From assembly GCF_019578655.1 (NCBI RefSeq), contig NC_063261.1, positions 18,776,216 through 18,840,215 on the forward strand: a stretch of DNA of 64,000 nt, in the 5' to 3' direction. Made by a program: the position numbers and the translations under genes. A model generated the notes under the pieces. The model did no database searches and was not told the DNA's origin. It saw only the letters and a program-made list of their open reading frames with translations. Positions 33,260 through 50,358 of this stretch are shown one piece after another (the first letter of the stretch is position 1; each line of letters starts with the position of its first letter). Origin of the DNA: Ricinus communis (Eukaryota; Streptophyta; Magnoliopsida; Malpighiales; Euphorbiaceae).

Positions 33260-34683
33260 GTATGTGTTTTTGAATCTAAGGGTCAGTAATTACATATCAA
33301 ACAAAAACCCATCTGCTTATATATGTTTATATGTTCTTTTTCTATGTGTTGGATGTGTTTTTTTTTGAAAAAAAAATGCCACCTTTGTTTTTCCTCATAA
33401 AAAGATGTGTCCTTTGTCACTTGACTATTATTTTTAGCTCTACCTTCTAGATCTTTTAGCTCTAATTGGCATCTTTAGAGGGTTTTTTCCATGTTTCTAT
33501 TTACTGCTCAGTCTACCATGTTTTGTTTGAATATCTCTTAGCTTCTGGGTTTGTTTCATATATTATGTTCAGATTGATAATTGTGTAGTTTGTTTGTTAA
33601 TTTGACATGTTATTGATGACAGATATATTATTACCGATTAGGAATTTTTCTCTCCCTTTTTTTTTCTTTGATTTACCAGCTTTAAATGAATAATTTTGTG
33701 ATAAAGTAGAAGGATAATATATGATTTTCATATTCTTTCTCTTTTCGAATGAGTGAGAACTTAGCTTTCAATATGCAAAATATGGGAAGTTTATAGGTGT
33801 AAGACCTGGAGTATTACAAATGGATAGTAGTCTTTTAATTTATAAGAGCAATATAGGTGATAGTTCTTGTTTATTAACACAATTTTTTGATTGCTGAACA
33901 GCTAGCATAAGATGTGTGATCTTTGTGATGTATTAAATTGTAGACAGTAGGCATTTGCCAGAAAAATGCATTCTTTAGATATACAATTGTAGGTCAACAG
34001 CATCTTTTCTTTTCGTTTTTCTACTAATTCTGGTTTTAAGAAATGATGAAATTAATATTTGATCAATTTTCGTGGTTGAGAGTATTGGGGAGGTCCTCTT
34101 TGTTTATTCACTGATCCCTTTTCTATATAACACTCATCAGATCTCAGAGCCTTAAAGATAAGTTGTTTGTTCTGCATCGCGAAACAGATTTTTGAAAAGT
34201 AATAGTTTCTATCTTCTATTTCTGAACATATTAGCTGTATAATGTATATCTATAGGACTGCCCTTTAAAGACCCCAATGGTGCTTTTATTATCTGGGGAC
34301 CATCAATCTATCTAAACTGAGTCAGCTCTTTGTTCTGCATATTATCAGTATGTTTTGTAAGAAGAAAATGCATATTATTAAGTTGTGCTTTCTATAAAAG
34401 CCTTTTGCATAGTTAATAATTAATTTAAGCTGATTTCTCGAGTTGACTGTTAGTCTTTTCATGAACAAAACACAGTGCTTCCTCTGCAAAAAGTTGGAAT
34501 ATGATGTTCTGGCATCTTCTTGGCCTTGTGTGGATGATCGCTCTGGAAAGGAGCTCATGTGGGACTGTTCGGTACAGGTTGCATGTATTCCTCAATGCTG
34601 ATGGTTGCTTGACATTTTTGTGAGCTTAAATGCCTGATTATTTTATCAAAGAGGTCAATTTCTGCATTTGACTTGATAACGGA

Positions 34684-36438
34684 ATGGAGGACCACACTTT
34701 TTTTGTTGGTCAAGAGTTCGCTGATGTCAAGGCTTTTCGGAATGCAATTAAAGAAGCTGCAATTGCACAACACTTTGAACTTCGTATAATAAAAAGTGAC
34801 CTGATTAGATACTTTGCTAAGTGTGCCTCAGAAGGTTGTCCATGGCGTATTCGTGCAGTTAAGCTTCCTAATGTTCTAACCTTCACAATAAGAAGCCTAG
34901 AAGGGACTCACACTTGTGGAAGAAATGCACAAAACGGTCACCACCAAGCTTCTGTAGATTGGATTGTGAGCTTTATAGAGGAACGACTACGAAATAATAT
35001 CAATTACAAACCAAAGGATATATTGCATGACATTCATAAGCAATATGGGATCACTATTCCTTACAAGCAAGCTTGGCGTGCCAAGGAACGGGGACTTGCG
35101 GCAATTTATGGCTCTTCTGAAGAAGGATACTGCCTACTTCCTTCATACTGTGAACAATTAAAAAGAACTAACCCCGGAAGTATTGCAGAGGTGTTCACTA
35201 CTGGTTCAGATAACCGGTTCCAAAGGCTCTTTGTGTCTTTCTATGCATCCATATATGGCTTCTTGAATGGATGCTTGCCCATAATTGGGCTTGGAGGAAT
35301 CCAACTTAAGAGCAAATACCTTGGTACTTTACTTGTTGCCACGTCTTTTGATGGTGATGGTGGACTATTCCCACTTGCATTTGGTGTTTTAGATGTAGAA
35401 AATGATGAAAGCTGGATGTGGTTCTTGTCAGAGTTACAGAAGGCATTGGAGATGAATGTTGAGAATATGCCCCAGCTTACATTTTTTTCTGATGGACAGA
35501 AAGGCATTGTAGATGCAGTAAAGAGAAAATTCCCAAGTTCTTCTCATGCATTTTGCATGCGCCACTTGAGTGAAAGCATTGGCAAAGAATTCAAGAACAC
35601 AAGGCTTGTACATCTTTTGTGGAAAGCTGCATATGCTACCACTACTGCTGCTTTTAAAGAAAAAATGGTTGAAATTTCAGAGGTTTCATCTGCAGCTGCA
35701 AAGTGGTTGCAAGAATTTCCTCCCTCCCGGTGGGCCTTGGTGTACTTTGAAGGAACACGGTATGGCCATGTATCTTCAAATATTGAGGAATTTAATAGAT
35801 GGATTCATGAAGCTCGAGAATTGCCTATAATTCAGGTCATTGAGCAAATTCATGGTAAACTAATGGCTGAGTTTGAGGACCGGCGCCTGAAGAGTAATTC
35901 TTGGTTCTCAGTCCTCACTCCCTCTGCTGAGAAACACATGATTGAAGCCATTAATCATGCATCAATATATCAAGTCCTTAGATCAGATGAAGTTGAATTT
36001 GAGGTTATATCAGCAGAGCGCTCAGACATTGTGAATATTGGGACACATTCTTGTTCCTGCCGTGCTTGGCAGCTTCATGGGATACCATGTTCACATGCTG
36101 TTGCAGCAATCATTTCTTGTAGAAAAGATGTATATGCCTATACGGAAAATTGTTTTACTGTTGCTAGTTACCACAAGGCATATGCAGAAGACATACACCC
36201 CATCCCTGAAAAAGTTGAATGGGGAAAGATGAGTGACGGTCCGATTGATGATGATGATGCTCAAATTGTTCGTCCCCCAAAATTTCGCCGGCCACCAGGA
36301 CGCCCAGAAAAGAAACGAATTTGCGTAGAGGACATAAATCGTGAAAAACATACAGTGCATTGTAGTAAGTGTAACCAAACTGGTCATTACAAGACAACTT
36401 GCAAGGCAGAGATTATGAAGAGCATTGAACAGTTTTAG
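34684..36438 (+). CDS. Domesticated MULE transposase, MUSTANG-like protein
   Basis: A single-exon ORF of 584 residues. The N-terminal MuDR-type DNA-binding zinc finger is at about 25-80 (C47, C52, H76, C78). The MULE transposase domain spans about 170-350, with FFSDGQKG (D270 retained) and the CMRH pair (C291, H294). A SWIM zinc finger follows (C457, C459, C469, H471), then an AT-hook-like RPPGRPEKKR (536-545) and a CCHC zinc knuckle at the C-terminus (C560, C563, H568, C573). At the position of the first catalytic Asp (usual form LD-G-x-x-LK) the protein has Gly204 (IGLGGIQLK), so transposition activity is probably lost. No terminal inverted repeats were noticed around the gene. The open frame over 1.75 kb and the lost catalytic residue support domestication, as in MUSTANG proteins, which act in the nucleus in plant growth and reproduction. 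The start at 34,684 fits the family N-terminus (VGQEF). Confidence 0.85.
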   Translation: MEDHTFFVGQEFADVKAFRNAIKEAAIAQHFELRIIKSDLIRYFAKCASEGCPWRIRAVKLPNVLTFTIRSLEGTHTCGRNAQNGHHQASVDWIVSFIEERLRNNINYKPKDILHDIHKQYGITIPYKQAWRAKERGLAAIYGSSEEGYCLLPSYCEQLKRTNPGSIAEVFTTGSDNRFQRLFVSFYASIYGFLNGCLPIIGLGGIQLKSKYLGTLLVATSFDGDGGLFPLAFGVLDVENDESWMWFLSELQKALEMNVENMPQLTFFSDGQKGIVDAVKRKFPSSSHAFCMRHLSESIGKEFKNTRLVHLLWKAAYATTTAAFKEKMVEISEVSSAAAKWLQEFPPSRWALVYFEGTRYGHVSSNIEEFNRWIHEARELPIIQVIEQIHGKLMAEFEDRRLKSNSWFSVLTPSAEKHMIEAINHASIYQVLRSDEVEFEVISAERSDIVNIGTHSCSCRAWQLHGIPCSHAVAAIISCRKDVYAYTENCFTVASYHKAYAEDIHPIPEKVEWGKMSDGPIDDDDAQIVRPPKFRRPPGRPEKKRICVEDINREKHTVHCSKCNQTGHYKTTCKAEIMKSIEQF

Positions 36439-37246
36439 GTGTCTAATTTTGTAACTTTAGAGATCACCTCATAAACTAGTAGTCAGAGTCTTGAGTAGTG
36501 TTACAATGGTTAGGGTGTATACCAGTCATTAGTGCATGTAAAATAGGAAATGTCCATTGTAAGCATATGTAGCTGTAACTGTTATTTGTAGGCTGTGTAC
36601 TTGATATTTGGTTTAAAAAGCTGGATAGCTGAGCTTTATCCTCTACGTTTATAAGCAAACATTGCCATTTTCACTGTTGTGGTTGAGATCACAAAGTTCT
36701 TGTTACTGCTGCTGCATTATTTCTGTGGAACAATGGAGAGCTTAAGCCTTGGATAGGAAAACTATCTAGCAATTTGCAGACAGCTGATCCTTCTTCTTTC
36801 CTCTATTCAGAACAAAGATTGAAGCTGTCCTTGAACATTTCTATGGATATTAGTACAACTGAAACAGGCTTCAAGTACCAGTGCATGCTAGAAAAGCAAA
36901 TTTATCTTGGGATCCTTTTTAACTTCTTTCTGTGCCATTCTAGATTCTGATATCTCCTATTTGCAATCACGATATCACAATGGGTTACAGATACACCAGC
37001 AATGGTATTAGTTAGAAAACATTCTTGGACCCATAAATATGCTGAACTGTTCGTTACAATATCATGACAATAAACAGCGCAACATAGGGAAAATTCTCAA
37101 CCTCCAAAAATTGGCCTTTTACAAATGCTAAATGTTTCACATTTCATTGCTAGAAATTATCTGAGTACTACAGAAACAACTAGAAAGGACGCAGCTAAGA
37201 TAATCTTCAAGCCAAAAAGGTGGTCTGAAACAAAGTATAATCCACA
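36439..37246. other. 3' UTR and spacer between convergent genes
   Basis: It lies between the stop of the MUSTANG-like gene (plus) and the stop of AGD2 (minus). It presumably holds both 3' UTRs. No other gene is seen. Confidence 0.5.
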
Positions 37247-41505
<4,259 letters not shown>

Positions 41506-41601
41506 GTTTACTCTTGCAAGTGAATCTTGAAGAAAACAAAGGGAGACTCTTTTGAAACAAAGGTCCTGCCTTTTTTATTTGTTTATTATAAAACAGACTT
41601 A

Positions 41602-41832
41602 AAACCCTAGCATTTCAGTCAAACTTGGGTTACTGGTGACTGTTATTTCCTTCTGTTAAAAAGGAAAAACCACACGTGCTATATTCAATAAAATTAGCCC
41701 AATGGGCTAGCTGTTTGGGAGTTGGGACCTAACAGCTAACACGTAACGCAAAAAGTTCTTTTGTTTTCTTAAAGAATGTGCGTGTTTATGTGAATAAAGG
41801 GGAAGTCTTTAACAAAAACTAGGGTTAGGGTT
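41602..41832. promoter_or_regulatory. Shared bidirectional promoter with telo boxes, G-box and TGGGCT palindrome
   Basis: Between the AGD2 start (minus) and the unknown-protein leader (plus) lie AAACCCTAG (41,602-41,610), CACGTG (41,673-41,678), the palindrome TAGCCCAATGGGCTA (41,695-41,709) and AGGGTTAGGGTT (41,821-41,832). Telo boxes with TGGGCY/AGCCCA elements mark promoters of growth-related housekeeping genes in plants. The palindrome reads TGGGCT on both strands, suiting a two-way promoter. Confidence 0.6.
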
Positions 41833-41945
41833 CTTAATATCTCGAGAAAGGGGAAGAAATTTGCTTTAATAAAATTCAGGTCTTTTTCTTTTTTCCCTGC
41901 CTGTCGTTCTTGTTCCATTGATCAATTCGGTAAGCATTTAATTTT

Positions 41946-41946
41946 A

Positions 41947-41977
<31 letters not shown>

Positions 41978-41978
41978 T
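41946..41978 (+). repeat. (CTTT)n microsatellite in the leader intron
   Basis: Seven to eight CTTT repeats just downstream of the donor GTAAGC at 41,930 of the unknown-protein gene. Confidence 0.7.
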
Positions 41979-42628
41979 TTGTGTGTGTCAAGTTAAGTTG
42001 CTTTTCCTCTGGATTTGATTTATTGCTGTGTGTTTGATGTTGTATTGTACGTTGCCAAAACTGGCTTTGACTTGGACAAAATTGAACAGTTGTTTTTTCT
42101 TCTTGATGCGCGAGTCTTTTTTTATTTCTGTATGGATATCTGCAATTATTTTGAAATTTTGGACCCCGGTATTATTTCCATTTTGTTTTAGCTCTTTGGG
42201 CTGAATGTGATCTTTATAAGTGTTGCATTGATTTGTATTGAAAATTTAATTTTTTGAAATTCTTTTGAAAATACATTTCTTGTCTTCTCAGTAATCAATC
42301 TGTATACACTTCTTTGTATGGTCTTGGCTGGTCTGTCATATGGTAATAATGATCATGAATACTTTTCAGTCAGTGGAGCTTCTAGCACATCTCATGTTTG
42401 CTCTATAATTCTACTTTAGTTTTCTTCCCACCTTTGTTCTGTTTCCCTGAGAGCAAATCCCCCAATATTACTTTAAAAGTTATATTGGCAACTTGTTAAG
42501 TGCTCTTAATCTTAGCTTGCAAAGTTCTAGACTATAATTTAAATCGCTGTACTTTACTATGTATTTTCATAAAATCTTTTTTATGCTTAAATTACTCAGG
42601 TATATTTTGGAATTTCTTAGCAGGCTTG

Positions 42629-44198
42629 ATGGATCTGGAGACAGAAAATAGAATAGCTGCAATTCTTCTGAGAGAAGCAGCAGAATTGCGGTGTCAAGCT
42701 GAGAAGGAAGGCGTGCATGTTTATCTTCAAAAACCTGGTATAAGGGGCCGGCCGAATTCACGGTTCCTCACAGCTACTGTTCGTGGGGTACAGCAAGGTT
42801 GGTTGGTATTTAGTTCCTTATTCGTTCTTGCTTCACCTTTCATCTGATTTTAGTTGAATGCCATATGAGAAATGTGAACAATTAGGCAAGTGGATATTTG
42901 CCAGTCCTCTGAATGGTTTTTCATTTTCATGTATGAAGGCGCATTTTGCCTGGAGTTATGTTTTGGTTTCTTGAAGAGCAGGAGTGGTGTGTTGGTCTGC
43001 TTATAAGCTATGTGATATGAATTGAAATCTAGGTAATTATGAACTGAGAAGCAAATAAAGTGTGCTCAATCGTCATCAATTTGAATTATGTGATATGCAA
43101 AGGCGACCTGTGCTAGTCTAGGGGAGGCAGGCCTGAAATAAGATGGTACGGTATGGGTAGAATCTTTAATTGTATATCCACTGATCAAATGGGTGGCACT
43201 ATAGCATGTAGTAATGTTGAAAGCATGACTTGTGATGTAAATTGAATGGTGCTTTCTCATTCTATATTCAGTTGGAGACCTTAAATAGCCCTCTTTTCAC
43301 TCTGCACTTTAATGTGGTTGTATTTATTCTCTTTTTTTCTTTTTCTTAATATCTTAATTGGTTCCTTTTTCTTTTGGCTGGAGAATAATGCCTTGTCTTT
43401 CTGTTACATTATCAATATCTGCTTATTTTATCCTTTCTAATTTATTCCATTTTTCACTGGCATGCAGCAAATCGGGCAGTGGAAGTCAATGAGATGTGGC
43501 GGGTCCGGCAGAAAGAGCTTGAGTTAGATGATAGGCTTAAAGGAAGATCAAGACATGAGAGTAGCAGTAGCAGTCAACACAGGGAGAACAATCGCTCCCC
43601 TAGAAGCACAAGTAAGAGACAAGCTGTAAATGGTGACAACAGTAGTGCTTGCTCTTCAAGCATAAATATACCTGGCAACTGCTATTCCAGAGAAGATGAA
43701 GGCTTGAGAGATGAAGAAGTTGAGGAATTTTTGCATTCAAGGTAATTAGATCAGCTCACTTCTTCCGTGAGTGTGGAATATGTATTCATGCTTGCATATG
43801 CTTGCAAAAAGATGGTTGTTTTTTCTTGTGCAGACGAATCTCGCGATGTTTGACTAGATTTCTTTTTTAAATGCCCTGACAGGGTCAAGCGCGGTCGAGG
43901 TGCAGTAGGGTCAAGGATGGATGAAACAGGTCCTTATCTCCCACGTTCTCCAGAATCCAAGGAGAAACTGTCTTCTAGCCTCGACAGACGGGAGCATCGA
44001 ACTGTTCTGGGTCCAGAGAAGCCTTCACCATTGAACTCTTATGAATCTTCAGAAGAGGAGCTTGACAAGGATAGGCGAAAGAAGGCAAAGAAGGTTCAAT
44101 CGAGGAGTTCGGATAAGCACTCTAAGAAGCACAGAATGAAAGAACGATCTAGGGATAAGAAAAAGAAGAACAGGAAGGAGAAGAGAAGCAAACATTAG
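42629..44198 (+). CDS. Conserved plant protein of unknown function (At4g33690-like)
   Basis: Three coding exons: 42,629-42,797, 43,468-43,741 and 43,883-44,198, totalling 759 nt (252 residues plus stop); phases close. A leader exon ends at 41,929 (GTAAGC donor), with the acceptor (TTAG or GCAG) at 42,620-42,623. Residues 1-80 are the ordered part (MDLETENRIAAILLREAAEL; GIRGRPNSRFLTATV; RAVEVNEMWRVRQKELELDD). The middle is Ser/Arg-rich and the C-terminus is almost purely basic (SKKHRMKERSRDKKKKNRKE), which suggests a nuclear or RNA-associated protein, but this is inference. No known domain is seen. Placement between AGD2 and the DUF21-CBS gene matches Arabidopsis At4g33690 as I recall it. Confidence 0.85.
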
Positions 44199-44920
44199 TA
44201 CACATCATTTTGTTCATTAATTTTTTCTATACTTTGCAAATTAGTTGTGGTGACCTTGTACAATAGTTCATGTTTTTGTATAGACGCCATAGCTAACTTA
44301 ATGTAAAAAGTCCTGATGCATGGATGTGCTTGTATTTGCATTTCAGAACCACAAAAGTATGCCGAGTTACCTAACGAACTGCAGGTGTTCCCCTTAAAAC
44401 GTCCTTTCTAATTCAGGAAGTGCATGCTCAAAAAATTTTTAAATCAGAATTTATACAATTGAGAAAGGAACAAAGGTTTGCTAGGCTTTTGAGATCCCTA
44501 GTTAAATAACCTTACAAGATTTGTTAAATAACTTAAAATTGATGTCAAAGTTTGTATGTCGCCATTGTAGAGAAGAGTGACTGCCCAACTGACCTTTCAA
44601 AAGGTTAGCGAAATGCGTTTACAGAATGTTTGGGAAGAACAAAGTAGAATGAAAATTAAAATGAAAACAGACTTTACGGCAGACAGAATTTTTTCTTTCC
44701 CTTGAGCAAAAACGTAAAACTTACAGATCTCAGGAACCACAAGTACCAAAAATCACTACAGTGTCTTTGTTTTAATACAACCAATACACATACTACATGG
44801 CATACAAGAGTCCTTGATCATTCTATTCCTGGATTTACTCCTGCTCTAGTATAATCTAACTGCTGAAACAAATTCAATGAATTTTTCGTGGTTATCTAAA
44901 CTGCAGCTTCTTGCTGAGGG
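44199..44920. other. 3' UTRs of convergent genes
   Basis: Between the stop of the unknown-protein gene (plus) and the stop of the DUF21-CBS gene (minus). No other feature is recognised. Confidence 0.5.
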
Positions 44921-47900
44921 TCATGAATCCTCGATGTGATCCGTCTCGTCGTAAATCTCCTCCTACAATGTAGAAAACCAAAGGTCAGGACATAGCCACT
45001 GTAGTTAATAGGGGGCATACTATTCCACATGCAGTTCAGAGACTTCTTCAAAGAGTATCCATATATTTAAGAAAGTATCTGAGCACACCAAAAGATACAT
45101 CTGTTGGAAAATGAAAGGCATGTGACACTTATTAGACCTGACCAACCATGATTCCATACTCTCTCTCACAAGTCATACCCGCCAGTTTGTTCTCTTCAAA
45201 TATCCACAAAATTGTCTAGAGAATGTTAGTTCTATTGTAAAAAGACCTCCACCTACATCTGCATGTGCATAGATTTAGTTGATTATGATGATAACACGCA
45301 CCAAATAGCAAGAATGCCCCAGCATCTATATGATTAAGTAAAACTTAAATCAAATAGTTGTCAAGAACCGTTTGCTCCAGAATTTATGGTTAAACAGCTT
45401 CATGCTAAACTTATCTTCTTTCAACATCCAACCAATCTAATATTCACCTTCCAAAATTCATGAAGAGATAAACATGCGCCGCCTACTAGTAGTAATATTG
45501 CAAAAGAAAAGAAAATGGTAAAACACAACAGATACCTGCAAAAGCTCTTCAATGACATCTTCCATAGTTATGATGCCCACAGCTTCTTCTTCTTCAGGAA
45601 GTTTTGGGAGTGGATTTCCATTAATATGCAGGATCTCTGCATCAATGTCTTTTGACCACTTCTTGCTCCTTGAGCCCTTAAATGAATTGTTCCCGTTATT
45701 AGGAAAGCTCTTCCACTTCTGAAGCGGGTGTCTCCTATTCTTTAAAATCTTCTCTTGAGCAAGCTTTTCACCATCAATATCAACTTTAACTTCTTTTACT
45801 GGATCTATTTTAAGAGTAAATGAGAGACAGCATAAAGTTTCAATATGATTTCCCATGATAAGTCCACTCCTGTACAACTAAATAGGTCTTGCAAAAACAA
45901 GGAATGATCAGGACAGGTAGTGGAAGGAGTTGGTATTTACCGTCAGCACTATTGCCGTTTGGCTGCTGCTCTGTCTTGTTGAACTTCCTTACAACAACAG
46001 CCATGTGGCTGTGACCTTTCTGAAACTCATTTAATATATCATATAAAGGCAACATTTCTTGAACCCTAGAACACATAGTACATTGAGTATCAGTTCATGT
46101 ATAATATGCATCACACTGGACGGAATCCAGAACGGTATAACTGGATAGTTTCATCCATGTGATACCAAAAAATGAACACTAGGTACCTCCAAATCCTGCG
46201 AATAGTTACATTCTTTACAGGTACTTCATCTTCTGGATGAATTGTCAACAAATTCTTGACCTAGAAAATTGGACAGTGCATTCACATGACTAAAGGTCTT
46301 AAAGCAGAAAGCAATCAAAAATTTGAAGAATTAATCTTGTCACATGAGATCATGTTGAAAGAGGCAAAAGACCATGGAATGAATTAAGTGTCAAACAAAA
46401 TCAATCACAACATAATATTAACAGAAGACACTGAAGCAAACAAACCAAGACCACGAGGAAGCAATAATACTGGTTCAGCATTTTCCCAAATTTACCCTTT
46501 AGCTAACTATTGTGAAAGGCTAAATTGTTAAATATCTCCTAAATTGGGAGATATTAAACACTCCTGTTAAGATATGAACATTTAAGTGAATTGAACAGTA
46601 GACAGCTTGTATATGTCTGACAACTTCATGTGATCTTTATGGACATGCATATTAATTCAATGACCAAATTCTATCATATAATTACAGGCCAAACAAGCTA
46701 CAAATGTTCAAGATACACCATGTGCTTATCCAAATTGATTCTTTTGCATATCCATTTAACACCCAAGTGTGTCCCATGAAAAAATTAGCAAACCAATTAT
46801 TCAACTAAAGCCAGTTCATCATGAAAATATTCCATATAGGGAAAATAACCCAAACAGAATCCTCTTTCATTTTCATCAAATATGTCACTATCTTCAATTT
46901 ACCAGAATAAGTCCAATTATATTTGTAGGTTGCTCATAATAAACTGGCACTCTGCTATGCCCTTTCTCCAATATCAAACTCATCAACTCCCTGTACAGAA
47001 GAAGTATGCAATGCAACTAATAAGGATGAAGTAATGCAACAGAAGCAAGTTTATTTTTCGGTTACACCTGTACTGAATATCTTACTTGTCAAGTTTGGCA
47101 TTAATGTCAATCGCAAAAGTTTCAGATATAGGAGTCATGGCATCACTAGCTGTTTTCTCTGTGAGCTCAAGTGCTCCAGCTATAATTGTTGTCTCATCAT
47201 GGGTCAATTCTCCACCTTTTCCAGCCTGAAAAAGTAAGTAACAGGATCAGAATGCTGATAGTAATTTTTCATAAGAGCTGGAAGATGCAAACAACAAAAT
47301 CTAAAACCTTAGCCGGAATTGGACAAGAGAAATTGCGATAAAAGTAAATTCAGTAGAAAATTAATGGCATAAAATAAATGAGCAAGAGAGTATTGAAAAG
47401 AGAAGGTAACTAAGATACTGCAAATAAACCACCAATAAAAGACAACAGTTGGGCACAAAGACAGAATTGCATGCAGATATTTTGAAGTCCAGAAACCTAT
47501 AATACGCACCTCATTACCATGAAAATTTACAAGTGTTTTCAGTTCAGCTCTGCGAAAGAGTGCTACATGTCCATGACCCAGAAGATAGTCTAGAAGCTGG
47601 AATATAACGCGTAATACAGTTATTTCATGTATTATTTCACTGATATAACGGGACTGAAGCCTCTAAAACTGACATGCACTCACCTTGCTTATTGGGTAGG
47701 CAACAGGAAAGCAAATCCACACAAGAATGCGAACAACTGGAGCCACTGTGGCGCCAATTGCCAAACCATGTCGAGAACAAACAGATTGAGGTATAATCTG
47801 GAGATCCAAGTAAAAGAGCAATTAGCATCCACAATACCCCTAGTTGCATACAGCCATCTTAAAAGTATATATGTAGCATAAATCTCCACAAAAGAGTTCA

Positions 47901-50358
47901 GATTATATATCTCCATTTCTCCAGGGACAGTATTTTCTTTCAAACACAACAGATCTCACATTTTCACAGAAATACCTCATTGGTTGACAAAATTAATATG
48001 CAGGTGGCACATAGAAAACAGGTCAGACTCATGACCGCTTCAATAGTTCCACTACATTGTCCTGACTTCAAATCTCTCAAAAAAATGTGAAAAATAAAAA
48101 CGGGTTTCTCACCTCACCAAATAAGAGAATCAATGTGACCGAGATTAGAATAGCACCCCAAGCTGTCACCAGACCATCAAGAAAAATTGGGAGTGTCTGG
48201 CATAGAGGATAGTGAGTTATTGGATTTTAGAATGTAACCAAAACACTTCAGATATCAGACTAACAAGTAGATACCTCCATAGCAGCAGCATTGCAGATGA
48301 GCAGAGTGCAGAGCAACAAATGCTGATTTCTGACAACTGGCAATATTTTTGCTATAATCACAAGGTACAAACAATCAGAGTGTGTAGTATATAATGAAAA
48401 AGCAGAAACTTCCACTCTGAAAGTAGAAGTTCTATGGAATTGACGTTTTCTACAGAGATTCAGCACAAATAAAACCATCATGTGAACTTACGTAACTACC
48501 ACGCCAAACAACTTAGATTCCTCAGAAATATTTCCTTCTTATAGCAGTATTTAATTGTCGTCTTAATAATTATCAAGGACATCCTGCTAAAACAAATTGT
48601 ATGATAACAAGAGCATTTTCCTTGAATGAAATGTCAATTACATACAGTCAGTTAAATGTTTCTTGATGCAGCATTACTGAGATCATAAACCTCAAAATTT
48701 TCCATAGATTAGCTTCAAAACACACCCTAAGATATAAGGAGCCTAAACTCGTAAGTGTAGATTTAGAGCCATCAGACCACAATAGAGTTAGCCGCATCAG
48801 TTATGACACAAAGCTTCTAAATAGTGGCATTAAGCTACAAAAACTGAAAGTAAGTTCCTGGTCACTGGCAAAAAAGCTACTAAAACCAACAATGTTTATC
48901 AAATTAGAACTGGTAGCTTTCCCAATAACAAGAACTACGGATTCTAACTACTATAACATGAGGAGGAAACTGCTCGCAGGAACCAAGAAATCAAAATGGC
49001 AGGCACAGTGAAAAAGGGGGCAAAATGAAGAGGCATTGAGCTTGTCAGAAAAGCAAATCTAATCTAAGTACCAAGAAACAGAATTTAGCCCAGTAAGAAA
49101 TGATATGACACAAGGTCCTTTGAGAATTAGGATTCAACAACTGTGGTTAAAACCATTCACAATTGTAACACCAATCAATCAATTGGCATATAAGAAATTG
49201 CCAACACATGATGGCTAAAAATGGATAAGATGGAGAGATAGAGAAAGAACAAATATTTATTGTTAAACCAACATGCTAATTGCTAGTATGCCATGAATTT
49301 CTCATAGAAAGTCTCTGACTAAATCAAAGAATTGCACGGGAAGGAATATTTATTACAGAATTCCCAGGCTAGTAAACTTTATATTAAAGTCAAAAGCTAA
49401 CATCTTCCTTGTGCAAATTATGACCACCATGTTGAATGAGTTATTTTTCTTTTTGAAACTAAATGAGGTAAATATTACTGCAAATCAACATCCAATACAA
49501 TTAAAACGAAACCAGCAGGGCATCTATCCCACATATTTGGATCAGGCATTGGAACAGAGGCTCCTGCTAAACAATGAGCAGCCTGATTCATTGATATCCT
49601 AACAAAAGAGATTGTGCAATCACCAATCTCATTAAGAATGAGGTTATTTAATTGGTTAACATTTTTAATTACACCTACAAACAGTGAGCACCAGCCAACT
49701 AATTGCACAGAAAGACAACCACTTGGGGGAATGATCAAAGGAGAAAAAGATACACGAGTAACAAAATAAAAGCATACACTTCCAGTAAAACACCATCAAG
49801 TAAAATCTTATGCCAAGTGTAGACATTTTGTTGCTTCTAATCAGCTACGAGTATTTTGCTTTGCACAAGCATATAAAGCATCAAACTCAGATCAAGTGAT
49901 TATAAACTCAGCTAATTGGCATTCAAGCTTAAAAATATTTTAAAAGAGAATAGGACTCTCAACTTTATCATTCATGTTCTAGCCGTTTACTTATGTTTCT
50001 TTTGATAGAAAATTTATGAGTTTCATTCAATGATCCGGAATCAAAATAAGAAATAATTTATATATCCATTAAGCACATTTTAAACACACATTTCCTGATA
50101 TAGTGGGTCCTACCAAGAATAGAACTCCACCATCCAAAATCAATGACATTATTTTTGTTCTAAAAGAGAGAGAGACGAACCAGCATGTTTGCGATCTTTA
50201 GGAGTACCAGACTGAGCAAGAACTTCAAGATCAACAATACTCATTGACATAAGCCCTAAAGTAAGGCCAGACATCAATCCAGCAAACAACACTAAAAATA
50301 CTATTACCACTATGTGTATAAAAAACTCCGTTTCGCAGCATTTGTACTCCACCGCCAT
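44921..50358 (-). CDS. CBSDUF6: DUF21 and CBS domain membrane protein (CNNM/CorC-like)
   Basis: Eleven coding exons on the minus strand: 50,358-50,181; 48,351-48,275; 48,196-48,113; 47,797-47,684; 47,596-47,510; 47,225-47,086; 46,990-46,903; 46,260-46,187; 46,065-45,941; 45,804-45,536; 44,962-44,921. They total 1,278 nt, 425 residues plus stop; all GT-AG, phases close. Residues 1-180 form the DUF21/CNNM transmembrane domain (helix [20 protein letters not shown] at 12-31; [29 protein letters not shown]). Residues about 195-410 form the CBS pair ([39 protein letters not shown], and the second half with [20 protein letters not shown]), with a basic insert ([13 protein letters not shown]). The end DETDHIEDS matches the short-tailed Arabidopsis subgroup (At4g33700, At2g14520). 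CNNM/CorC relatives act in Mg2+ transport or homeostasis; the plant role is not established. Intron 1 is 1.8 kb. Confidence 0.95.

Noticed and set aside
47627..47949. Overlapping ORFs on both strands within the DUF21-CBS gene
   Set aside because: They cross exon-intron borders of the minus-strand gene and lack any protein similarity in their own frames.
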